DNA from: Microvirga sesbaniae
GTDB lineage: Bacteria; Pseudomonadota; Alphaproteobacteria; Rhizobiales; Beijerinckiaceae
Direction of reading: 5' to 3'
Assembly (NCBI RefSeq): GCF_025460805.1
Contig: NZ_JAMXFJ010000014.1
Location: 86,845-150,844 of the forward strand
Length of the DNA: 64,000 bases
The notes below the pieces were generated by a model. It did not search any database. It saw only the letters and a list, made by a program, of their open reading frames with translations, and was not told the origin of the DNA. Within the stretch, counting starts at the first letter, position 1. Each line of letters begins with the position of its first letter. This document shows, one piece after another, positions 57,247 through 64,000 of the stretch. The translations under genes and the position numbers were made by a program.

Positions 57247-57930
57247 TCAGACTTTATCCGAGGCTCGGCGTCCGTACCTGACCTGTTGGGCCTCGCCGAT
57301 CACAACCCGGGTGCTCTGCACATGCCGGCGCATGAGTAGTTCGGCCAAAGGACCGTCCCCAGACTGGATTGCCTCGAATATCCGTACGTGCTCGAGATGC
57401 CGCTCCTCTTCCCTTCCCTCCTTCCGGCCCCAGTGCATCCGGTAAAGAATCCGATTGTATCGCCAGAAATCATTGTTCATCAGGCGAGCGAATTCTCGGT
57501 TCCCGGAGATCTGAATGATCTTTTGGTGAAAGTCGATGTTAGGCTCATCACCAGCAGGCTCGACAGCCTCCCCTAATATCTGGGTGGCCTCCTGATCGAT
57601 AATTGCTTTGAGCTCCGCAATATCCTCCTTTGTCGCTCTCAATGCCGCCTTGAAAGCGGCTCTAGCTTCCAAGACCTCTCGCAACTCATAAAGATCGGCC
57701 ACATCCTCCGGTGTAAACACCGTCACCCTAGCGCCTGAATAGGGATGGCTCTCAACAAGACGCCTCTCCTCGAGCAAGCGGAGCGCCTCACGTACTGGTG
57801 CCCGGCTCACGCCAAGGCGCTCGGCCAGCGCCGCCTCCTTAAGCTGTGCTCCCGGCTCGAACTCGCCGCTGAGGATTGCGGCAGCGATCTTTTCCGCAAC
57901 GATGCTGCGAAGAGAGAGGATGTCGCTCAT
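57247..57930 (-). CDS. GntR-family regulator (FadR subfamily)
   Basis: 227 aa. The N-terminal winged helix has LKEAALAERLGVSRAPVREA and RLVESHPYSGARV. The C-terminal helical FCD domain carries DFHQKI, EHVRIFEAI and RRHV, which supply the Asp/His metal or ligand site. It should bind DNA as a dimer and respond to a small acid. No metabolic operon is next to it; the RTX gene lies downstream on the same strand with a 208-bp gap, so it may control that gene, itself or distant targets. Confidence 0.85.
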   Translation of the reverse strand: MSDILSLRSIVAEKIAAAILSGEFEPGAQLKEAALAERLGVSRAPVREALRLLEERRLVESHPYSGARVTVFTPEDVADLYELREVLEARAAFKAALRATKEDIAELKAIIDQEATQILGEAVEPAGDEPNIDFHQKIIQISGNREFARLMNNDFWRYNRILYRMHWGRKEGREEERHLEHVRIFEAIQSGDGPLAELLMRRHVQSTRVVIGEAQQVRYGRRASDKV

Positions 57931-58082
57931 AGAAGCGAAGCCATTGTAGCCATTCTCACTTTATAACGTCAGATAGAGGACAATCCGGCCACTTGTCGCC
58001 GGTTGTGGCATAAATGTGTCTGGACTCTGGCCGCCCTTGGTATACAAGGTGACGAAGTTTAGTTGCGTAACAGGAGACGCCC

Positions 58083-58241
58083 ATGTGCAGGGTCGTTTCG
58101 AATCCGGATTTGCCCTTCGAAGGCATGGGTAACCTATTCGCCGTATGCCCGATGGATCCCGCGAGCGGCCGGCGACTGCAGATCACGCCTGCTTCCAACA
58201 CGCTCGCCTCCCACAACCTCAAACCGTACCTTCGGCTCTGA
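58083..58241 (+). CDS. Possible small protein, 52 aa
   Basis: ATG with CAGGAGA 6 nt upstream. The sequence CRVVSNPDLPFEGMGNLFAV and a PASGRRLQITPASN stretch has natural composition for this genome, unlike the competing frames. Two Cys. No family recognised and no terminator is seen. Confidence 0.4.
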   Translation: MCRVVSNPDLPFEGMGNLFAVCPMDPASGRRLQITPASNTLASHNLKPYLRL

Positions 58242-58609
58242 TCATTCCGGCAATTGTCGACAAGTGGCTAAGCCCCATCGGCGCTTAAACACCCCAAACG
58301 TCAAATCGCCGGTCCTACCTGTTCCCACCAAACGAGCCATCCGAGCCAATTCACTCAGCCTAAACGTTCAGCCCATCGAGAAACTGCTTAGCCAAGTTCC
58401 CTTTCGGGTTCGTTACTCCCAGAGCCTTGTCGACCAAGAACGAAAGCCACAGAATTCCACCCTAACCGCGATCGGCAGGCTCAACAGATCCCGGCACGAT
58501 CCTAAAAACACCGCCGAACCAACTGCCCGATGCTCTGGCCTAACGGCGGCGAAATAAACTGCCATTATCCGAATTTTCGTTACGGACCAGCTCTGCGCTA
58601 AAAAGGAGC
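58242..58609. other. Gene-free stretch
   Basis: 368 bp without a convincing ORF; the long frames here are Arg/Ser/Pro-rich and lack ribosome sites. The last 60 bp must hold the promoter of the hydrolase gene. Confidence 0.4.
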
Positions 58610-59236
58610 ATGACCCGAAACGCAAATCATAAATCAACGTCGCGCATCTGGACCGCCAGCATTATTTGCCTAGCGCTTGGCGGATGCCAAAGCGCTCTAT
58701 TCAGACAGGCCGAGCCAGTCTCTTCCTTCCAGACAAGTGCCCAAGTCCACGCACCTCTGCCAAAGGAGACGCAAAAGCAGATCACGCTGGTGAGCAGCAG
58801 CGCCCATGAATGTCTAGCTCGCGCAATGTACTTCGAGAGCAATCGAAACAGTGATGACGGAATGCTGGCCGTTGGAACTGTCGTCATGAACCGGGTCGCG
58901 TCTCCTAAGTACCCAGACACGATCTGCGAAGTTGTTGGTCAAAAGGGGCAGTTCGCCAAAGGCGTCCTGACTAAGCCAACGCCGGATCCAGGATACTCGC
59001 GCGCAAAGATGGTCGCGTCTGAGGTTCTTACCGGCGCCAGGCACAAAGCCGTTGGTCGATAGCTGTATTTCCACACTGCCGGGTTCCGGATCCCATACAA
59101 GGATGCTCAATATCTGTTAGTGGCCGGCGGGAACGCCTTCTACACCAGGGGCGCGACGACGGATGAGTCGATTCCGACCTTCGTCACACTGAAACTTGCG
59201 GCGCTTCAGTTCTCATCAGTCCAGTTTCTTCAGTGA
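58610..59236 (+). pseudogene. SleB-like cell-wall hydrolase lipoprotein, interrupted by an in-frame TAG
   Basis: The gene starts with AAAAAGGAGC-ATG and a lipoprotein signal (IWTASIICLALGGC). ECLARAMYFESNRNSDDGML, then VGTVVMNRVASPKYPDTICEV and VLTGARHKAVGR, is the Hydrolase_2 (SleB-type) domain, with catalytic Glu in YFES. A TAG at 59060-59062 stops translation after GR. The frame then continues without shift as LYFHTAGFRIPYKDAQYLLV and GGNAFYTRG, the normal end of the domain, to a TGA at 59234. Without read-through the product lacks its last 58 residues. Confidence 0.8.
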
Positions 59237-59249
59237 TATAACGCAAAAA

Positions 59250-59267
59250 GGCCGCCCAATGGCGGCC
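59250..59267 (-). terminator. Terminator for minus-strand gene
   Basis: GGCCGCC-CAAT-GGCGGCC preceded by AAAAA, which reads as a T-tract on the minus strand after the gene at 59317. Confidence 0.75.
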
Positions 59268-59316
59268 CCCTGCGAACACCCTTACGAACTCATCGAGGGG
59301 TCTGGTGCGTCAAAGT

Positions 59317-59790
59317 TCATCTCTGCGTATTATCGATAACGTTGACATTGCTTGCGACCATCGTCAGCGAAACAACGCGCTCACCATCATCTTCGGAGTA
59401 TGCGAACGGAACGATCGTTCCACGCACCTCGATCAAATCACCTATGTTCAGCGAGGACATCATATCCTCGATCTTCGCTGGCTCGCGCACGACGATCGTC
59501 AGCTCACACGCGCCATCTTCTGGGATATCTCGCAAATTCTCGGACGTTGCCAGGGCGATCTCCAGAAATTTTCTCTGGCGCATACCCAAGACCCGACCGC
59601 CGACATTAAAGCCTGCCCTGTGCTTAGGAAGATCAGCAAAAACTTCGTCCATTCGATCCACAAAGCGTTTGTCCCGAGCCACAACGCTTGTTGCGGCCGC
59701 GACGGCTTCCGTAAGCCGGGAGAGACTTCCGCTAATCGCGATCGGATGGAAAACCGATTCTCTTATACCGTCGTCAGCATGTTTGCCCAT
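59317..59790 (-). CDS. Hypothetical OB-like protein, 157 aa
   Basis: Helical N-terminus (SGSLSRLTEAVAAATSVVAR), then a beta-rich half: GFNVGGRVLGM, CELTIVVREPAKIEDM and LIEVRGTIVPFAYSEDD, with a VSLTMVASNVNV end. The GDLIEVRGTIVPF pattern is typical of OB folds, so it may bind single-stranded nucleic acid. It is divergent from the relaxase gene and may act in transfer or replication. Confidence 0.65.
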   Translation of the reverse strand: MGKHADDGIRESVFHPIAISGSLSRLTEAVAAATSVVARDKRFVDRMDEVFADLPKHRAGFNVGGRVLGMRQRKFLEIALATSENLRDIPEDGACELTIVVREPAKIEDMMSSLNIGDLIEVRGTIVPFAYSEDDGERVVSLTMVASNVNVIDNTQR

Positions 59791-60145
59791 TTCTTTGTTG
59801 CCCCTTTTGGGTGGTTGATTGAGCCCGTTTTAGACGGGAGCGTTATACGCGGTAACTCGGATTCTAACAAAGCTGAATCCCATTGATGGTAAACAGCTGA
59901 ACCATCAATTTTAGCAACCATCGACAGGCCCAACGAAAACGTAAAAAACGCAATGTTTCCGATGAATTAGCACAACAATCGTTCGCTCACTCTGCAACCG
60001 GAAAACTGCACCATTTTGAGTCAGTTTCAAACTGACCCAAAGCGTGTCAGCGCAGGTTAAGACCGAGGTATAAAGATGCCGCGGCCTGATTTAATTCGCA
60101 GTTTTGTGGTAAAGCACGCAAGGAGTTCAATTTGCAAATCAAACG
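59791..60145. other. Candidate oriT region next to relaxase gene
   Basis: 355 bp without genes, clearly more AT-rich than its surroundings. It carries ATTGATGGT...ACCATCAAT (9-bp arms, 10-nt spacer, 59882-59909) and GTCAGTTT-C-AAACTGAC (60020-60036). Relaxase recognition sites are usually such inverted repeats upstream of the mob gene. It also holds the divergent promoters. No nic site can be fixed by eye. Confidence 0.5.
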
Positions 60146-62644
60146 ATGACTGAGCAAGAAGCTGAAGAAATGGTTCGCCGCGATACCGCTCGCGCACTGG
60201 CAATTTCAGGCCGGATCGCGGAGGCTGAGCGTAGAGCACAGGAGCGGGTGAGGCGTCACAGCACATCGCCGAAGAATTTGAAAGCTATGCTTGATGCGAT
60301 GAAGTCACCTGGGCTTAGATCGGCCAGAGACTTCAATCGGTCTATGGCCTTCAAGACCGCACCGAGGCCCCAGGCCCCCGATACTGGCGGGGTCACGTTT
60401 CACTTTTCTGTGACGTCAGTATCTAAAACAAATTATACAGTTGCGGCTTATGCTGGGCGCACTCCATCCGGTAGTGCCGCTCAGCACGAGAGTTACATTG
60501 AGCGCGACGGCGCCGCCGAGACGTTCGTCGACCCAGAATCCTTAAAGTTCGCGGAACAGCGGGATGGTCTAGGACTTGGCGAGGGCCAATCATATATCGA
60601 ACGGGATGCCGCGTCAGAAAAGCATGAGGAAAACGAGGCCATCGTCGTCTCGTCGTTCGGGAATATAGGAGACTCTAAGGAAGATCGACTAGAGTTCTGG
60701 CAGAAACTGGAACGAGCCGAGCGTAGTCCGAAAGATCACAAGTTCACGATTAACCCCTTCCGTGGTGCCGCCTTCTGGGAGGCGATCGACCGCTATGCCA
60801 AGTCGGGACATGAGATTCCCAAACCGTTGGCCAAAGCTATCGAAAACTGCAAAACCGAGGTGACGCCCTACGAGGTCCACCTAAAGGACGCCGAAGCTAT
60901 CGCTCTCCTGAAGTTTGCTCACACGATGGGGGACTTCCTAACGGACGGCGCCATAAAGGTTTCGCTGGGACGCGGCGGACGTGTCCAGACCCGTATCATT
61001 GCGGAGCTCCCCCACGAGATCACCGCGGCTCAACGTCTAAAACTGGCCAAGGAATACTGTTCTGAGTTCGAACGCCAAGGACTTCCCTACTGGGCCGTTA
61101 TTCACGCGCCTGACAAACATAACGACCGGCGGAATTTTCATATCCACATTGCGCTAAGCGAACGACCCGCAAAACAGATGGTAGACCCTGCGACGGGCAA
61201 GGTTACCTGGGACTTCGAGATCATAGAGACATTCCGATCACAGAGTCGAAACTTACGATCTCGGCGCCCTTTCATGCAGGACCGGATCCGCGAAATGAGC
61301 AGTCTCGCCTGGGTCGGCATCGAGCGGCGCCGGTATAAGAACATTCTAAACAAAGCCCTGGAGGCTGCAGGCAGCTCGAAGCGCTACGACCATCGCTCCT
61401 ACAAAGCCATGGGCCTCACCCAGAAGGCTAAGAAGCGGATCGACCCGAAAATCTACGCTAAGGAGCGCAAGGGCCAAGTCACGGAGCAGGGTATCGAGGC
61501 AGCCCGCCAGCAGTGGATAGATGCAGCGGCCGAACTCGACCAGCAATCCAGACAGGCCGCTACCACGGCGGTCAATGCGAGCTATAAGAACCGAGCCTTC
61601 TTTACTGCCCTCCACTCAGCCGGGCACCCGGATTCCGAACGATTTCAACTGCTTATCCGCAGGTCGGCCGATCTTTACAGCCTTGTGATGTCGGCCGTCG
61701 CCTCCCAAACGGCGGCAAACTTTGTGGCTGACAAGATGGTGTCCCGAGCGCGTCTCAAGAAACCCGCGCAGAGGACTAAGATCGATAGGGTTCTGATAGA
61801 GGTGGCCGCGGAAGTCAGAGCCACCGAGGGCAAACAGTTTGGCGCACTTGCCGACCGTTTCGCGGCTGAATACCGTGAGAAGGCCTCGCAGATCGCCCAT
61901 ATCCGCGCCGACTTCGCCAGATCATTCCAAAAGCAACTCTTCGGCCAGTTCCTCGATATGGTTGCTCCCAGCAATCCGGCGCCTGGCCCGAAGCCGCGCC
62001 GCCGCGGGATGTCGCTCGAGGAGATCAGGGAAATGACTGCAGGATGGTTTCCGAAGCACACCAGCTTGTCGGATTCCCCATCCAAACCTACACCGCAGCC
62101 TCCTCAGGAGTCGGCCGTCGATCGCTACCTCGGCAAGAACTTCTTCAATCCGAAGAACGCGGGCAAGATGCCCGAAGGTGGGCCGAAGCCGGTTTCGGCT
62201 TCTAAGCCTTCCCAGGTGAAGGAAGCGACCAACAAGCCGCAGGCTCCAGCTGCACCGGCTGACAAAGTCGTCGACCCGAAGGTATCTACCGTGGAACCGA
62301 CGGCTCCGGCACCACAAAAGCCGCGAGTCGCTAAACCGCACCGGCCCGCACCAGCCCCAAGTCACGCACCAAGCGAAGGGGCTGAGCGTGCTTTGTCGGG
62401 CCAGATTGATCAAAAAACACCAGCCAAAGCCCCGGCTCCCCCGATCGTTGAACCGCCGCGCACGATCCCTGAGGTTGCCTCCGTCCCGGTGCCAGTGGCC
62501 GAAGAACTCCCGAGGAAGAAGCGGAAGCCGCGGAAGACCGGCGCTGAAGAGGCCCAAGAGCAGAAGCCTGCTGCCGCAGACACGGAAACCCGCCGTCGCG
62601 CAATCCTCGCCCAAAGGCGGCGCACACGTGGCAAAGGCCGATAG
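60146..62644 (+). CDS. MobQ-type (MobA/MobL) relaxase, 832 aa
   Basis: After an 80-residue helical extension, VTFHFSVTSVSKTNYTVAAY with Tyr97 and Tyr102 is the MobA/MobL motif I region. HNDRRNFHIHI near residue 325 is the His-rich metal motif III. About 350 residues of charged, helical sequence follow, then a Pro/Ala/Lys-rich disordered region (from about 610) and a basic tail (RRRAILAQRRRTRGKGR). Relaxases nick one strand at oriT and pilot it to the recipient. The long linker between motifs I and III is larger than in classical MobA. The next gene starts 92 nt downstream. Confidence 0.85.
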   Translation: MTEQEAEEMVRRDTARALAISGRIAEAERRAQERVRRHSTSPKNLKAMLDAMKSPGLRSARDFNRSMAFKTAPRPQAPDTGGVTFHFSVTSVSKTNYTVAAYAGRTPSGSAAQHESYIERDGAAETFVDPESLKFAEQRDGLGLGEGQSYIERDAASEKHEENEAIVVSSFGNIGDSKEDRLEFWQKLERAERSPKDHKFTINPFRGAAFWEAIDRYAKSGHEIPKPLAKAIENCKTEVTPYEVHLKDAEAIALLKFAHTMGDFLTDGAIKVSLGRGGRVQTRIIAELPHEITAAQRLKLAKEYCSEFERQGLPYWAVIHAPDKHNDRRNFHIHIALSERPAKQMVDPATGKVTWDFEIIETFRSQSRNLRSRRPFMQDRIREMSSLAWVGIERRRYKNILNKALEAAGSSKRYDHRSYKAMGLTQKAKKRIDPKIYAKERKGQVTEQGIEAARQQWIDAAAELDQQSRQAATTAVNASYKNRAFFTALHSAGHPDSERFQLLIRRSADLYSLVMSAVASQTAANFVADKMVSRARLKKPAQRTKIDRVLIEVAAEVRATEGKQFGALADRFAAEYREKASQIAHIRADFARSFQKQLFGQFLDMVAPSNPAPGPKPRRRGMSLEEIREMTAGWFPKHTSLSDSPSKPTPQPPQESAVDRYLGKNFFNPKNAGKMPEGGPKPVSASKPSQVKEATNKPQAPAAPADKVVDPKVSTVEPTAPAPQKPRVAKPHRPAPAPSHAPSEGAERALSGQIDQKTPAKAPAPPIVEPPRTIPEVASVPVPVAEELPRKKRKPRKTGAEEAQEQKPAAADTETRRRAILAQRRRTRGKGR

Positions 62645-62736
62645 ATTGCAGTTTAATTCTCGCTTTGTTCTTGTAATTCGGAGGAGGCTTGATACTTTAG
62701 CAGGTATCAACCTCCCCGGTTCAGGAATCGACGCGA

Positions 62737-63522
62737 ATGTTCGACGCGCAATCGCTGGTGGATCTCTCCAAAAAGGGTCAAAAGCAGATCGTCGTGGCGA
62801 TCCGGCTTGCTGCGGCCCTAGCTGAGAAGGGGCGCTCTATCAGCCGCCATGAGGCCGCAGCCCTTTGTCGAGTATCGGAACTCGTTTTTGAAGAGGTCCG
62901 CAAAGACCTTGAGGACTTCTTCACGATTCATGCAGGCCGGATCACGTTTAAGGATAAAGACAGCCTGCCCGCGCCGTGGGAGATCGATGACAGCAAAGCT
63001 GACCAAAGGGTCGCTAAACATCTCGAAAGCCTGGTGAAGCGTTACGAACAGCTCAATGCCGATACTCCAAAGGCCCGTGCAATCCGTGACCTCATCGCTC
63101 TCGGGATCGCGGAGCAACAGGCCCCAAAAACCTATCACTGGCTCGCCCAAGCCCACGGTCATGATCGGTTGATACAGGCGATCGATTATTGCAAGCCGCT
63201 CAATCCGGCAGAGCCTGTAGGGATGTTGCTTAACTGGCTTCGACGCACGGCCGGAACGCCCGCATCTACCCTGCGCGTACCGAAGCCCAACGTCGTGTTC
63301 AAATTCGTCAAGCCGTCCAATCCCGAAGCAGCGAAAACCGAATTCATCGGGTGGGAGGCTCCGCCAGATGGAATGGATCCATCGAGCCCCGAATTCAAAT
63401 GGCCACAGGGAGCCCGTAGACGCATCTACCGGCAGCGCACGGGGCATATCCGGTTGGAACTCCCTCCCCCTGATGTGCCGATCCCATCGGTTCAAGAAGA
63501 TATCGGCTTCCACGTCCGCTGA
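62737..63522 (+). CDS. Hypothetical protein after relaxase, 261 aa
   Basis: The N-terminal 60 residues, KQIVVAIRLAAALAEKGRSI and SRHEAAALCRVSELVFEEVR, look like a winged helix. A charged helical middle follows (VAKHLESLVKRYEQL), and the last 100 residues are Pro-rich. Position between a relaxase and a DnaB-type gene suggests a role in replication or DNA processing, but no motif proves it. Confidence 0.7.
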   Translation: MFDAQSLVDLSKKGQKQIVVAIRLAAALAEKGRSISRHEAAALCRVSELVFEEVRKDLEDFFTIHAGRITFKDKDSLPAPWEIDDSKADQRVAKHLESLVKRYEQLNADTPKARAIRDLIALGIAEQQAPKTYHWLAQAHGHDRLIQAIDYCKPLNPAEPVGMLLNWLRRTAGTPASTLRVPKPNVVFKFVKPSNPEAAKTEFIGWEAPPDGMDPSSPEFKWPQGARRRIYRQRTGHIRLELPPPDVPIPSVQEDIGFHVR

Positions 63523-63558
63523 CCTCAACCCGCCACAGTTCCAGACGGCAGTCCAAAC

Positions 63559-63915
63559 ATGAACGCGTACGATGAAATTATTGGCGCAGTCCTCCGCGAG
63601 CCAAGCCTATACGAGAAAGTGCGATTTCTCAGTCCGGGTGACTTTGTCCAAGACGACCATATCCAGATCTGGGGCGCGATCCGTGAAAGCGTCTCCGAAG
63701 GGCACGACCCGACGCCAGAACGCATTGCCGCTTCCACCTTCCTAGATGACCAGGATCTTCCCCGCCGGCTGATCCACCGAGCCTCTGCCAACGTCGACGC
63801 CCTGATCCGTCAGGCGCGTCTGATCTCCGAGGAGCGGAGTAGAGGTCGAGCTATCACCATAACCCGTGTGGCCCTTACTGATCCGGATTGGGTAATCTTG
63901 AACTACGCGGCATAA
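63559..63915 (+). CDS. DnaB-type helicase N-terminal fragment, 118 aa
   Basis: NAYDEIIGAVLREPSLYEKV, then LSPGDFVQDDHIQIWGAIRE and a TPERIAASTFLD segment, matches the N-terminal domain of replicative DnaB helicases (residues about 1-100). The RecA-like ATPase domain that should follow is absent. After SRGRAITITRVALTD the reading frame ends at TAA 63913, overlapping the end of a minus-strand gene. I infer a helicase gene cut by an insertion whose end contributes the last codons; a natural DnaB-N-only protein is the alternative. Confidence 0.65.
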   Translation: MNAYDEIIGAVLREPSLYEKVRFLSPGDFVQDDHIQIWGAIRESVSEGHDPTPERIAASTFLDDQDLPRRLIHRASANVDALIRQARLISEERSRGRAITITRVALTDPDWVILNYAA

Positions 63916-64000
63916 CGGAACGACGGATGCTCGAAGTAGCTGCGGATCCGGTCGGGCAACCTGGCAAGCCGGCGCATGTGGCTGATGACGGCACGCTTGA
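63903..64000 (-). CDS. C-terminal end of a minus-strand gene, probably a transposase
   Basis: Open frame entering from the right edge and ending ...MRRLARLPDRIRSYFEHPSF followed by RYAA and a stop. The basic, compact ending resembles the C-termini of some insertion-sequence transposases. Only about 32 residues are visible, so the family is unknown. It overlaps the DnaB fragment by 13 bp. Confidence 0.45.
   Translation of the reverse strand, partial: KRAVISHMRRLARLPDRIRSYFEHPSFRYAA

Noticed and set aside
58063..58557. Plus-strand ORF of 164 aa upstream of the hydrolase gene
   Set aside because: Composition is typical of an out-of-frame read of GC-rich DNA; the better-supported 52-aa ORF at 58083 lies in another frame.
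1..64000. tRNA, rRNA or tmRNA genes
   Set aside because: No cloverleaf with conserved TTCRA arm or rRNA-like stretch was noticed on either strand; a covariance search would be needed to exclude them.

Overview
The window looks like part of a large plasmid or chromid of an alphaproteobacterium, most likely from the Hyphomicrobiales (Methylobacteriaceae/Microvirga-like). The clues are GC-rich codon use, a DUF3572 protein, BA14K-like secreted proteins, a DUF4424 protein, a MobQ-type relaxase and an IS66 element. I see no rRNA, tRNA, CRISPR array, phage structural gene or chromosomal housekeeping operon. Family names come from reading motifs by eye; no database was searched.

Layout. At 1-2,850 there is the tail of a trypsin-fold protein, a diverged tandem duplication of about 350 bp in which each unit carries a very strong Shine-Dalgarno sequence and a three-codon ORF (MKL*, MKR*), the first of four paralogous 121-130 aa proteins, and several tiny ORFs. 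At 2,961-11,283 come an FRG-domain gene pair, the other three paralogs, a DUF4424 protein, an Hfq homologue and a membrane-anchored Clp-like AAA+ ATPase. At 11,397-13,162 (minus) a metzincin-type metalloprotease is translationally coupled to a small membrane protein. At 13,390-30,518 there are many small unknown genes plus a PPP-type phosphatase, two ImmA/IrrE-like proteins with broken metal sites, an EAL phosphodiesterase, a PilZ protein, a free-standing sigma-70 region 1.1 domain and a Sel1-repeat protein. At 30,631-33,636 (minus) there is a small catabolic island: a broken flavin monooxygenase gene, a cupin and an ABC substrate-binding protein. At 33,920-49,107 more small genes follow, with two BA14K-like proteins, two CxxCxGxG zinc-finger proteins, a CoiA-like protein and an RTX protein. 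At 49,108-51,147 there is a gene-free region with an iteron-like TGACAGGT array and a cluster of hairpins. An IS66-family element with 8-bp target duplication occupies 51,148-52,514. At 52,692-64,000 there are a 1,448-aa RTX protein, a GntR regulator, a SleB-like hydrolase gene broken by a stop codon, a MobQ-type relaxase operon and a DnaB N-terminal fragment that runs into another gene (probably a transposase) at the window edge.

The main discovery candidate is a shared 5' leader. Thirty-one copies of (A)AATCCCC, a 3-6 nt purine-rich spacer and AGGA lie on the plus strand between 759 and 47,064. About twenty-eight sit directly before a start codon, most often with 8 nt between AGGA and the start. 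They mark single genes or the first gene of short clusters, and those units often end in a GC-rich terminator followed by TTTTTTCATG. TCC in the block can pair with GGA in the Shine-Dalgarno sequence, so the leader may be a translational switch. The element also carries its own Hfq homologue and a sigma region 1.1 protein, so it may run its own layer of gene control; that link is inference.
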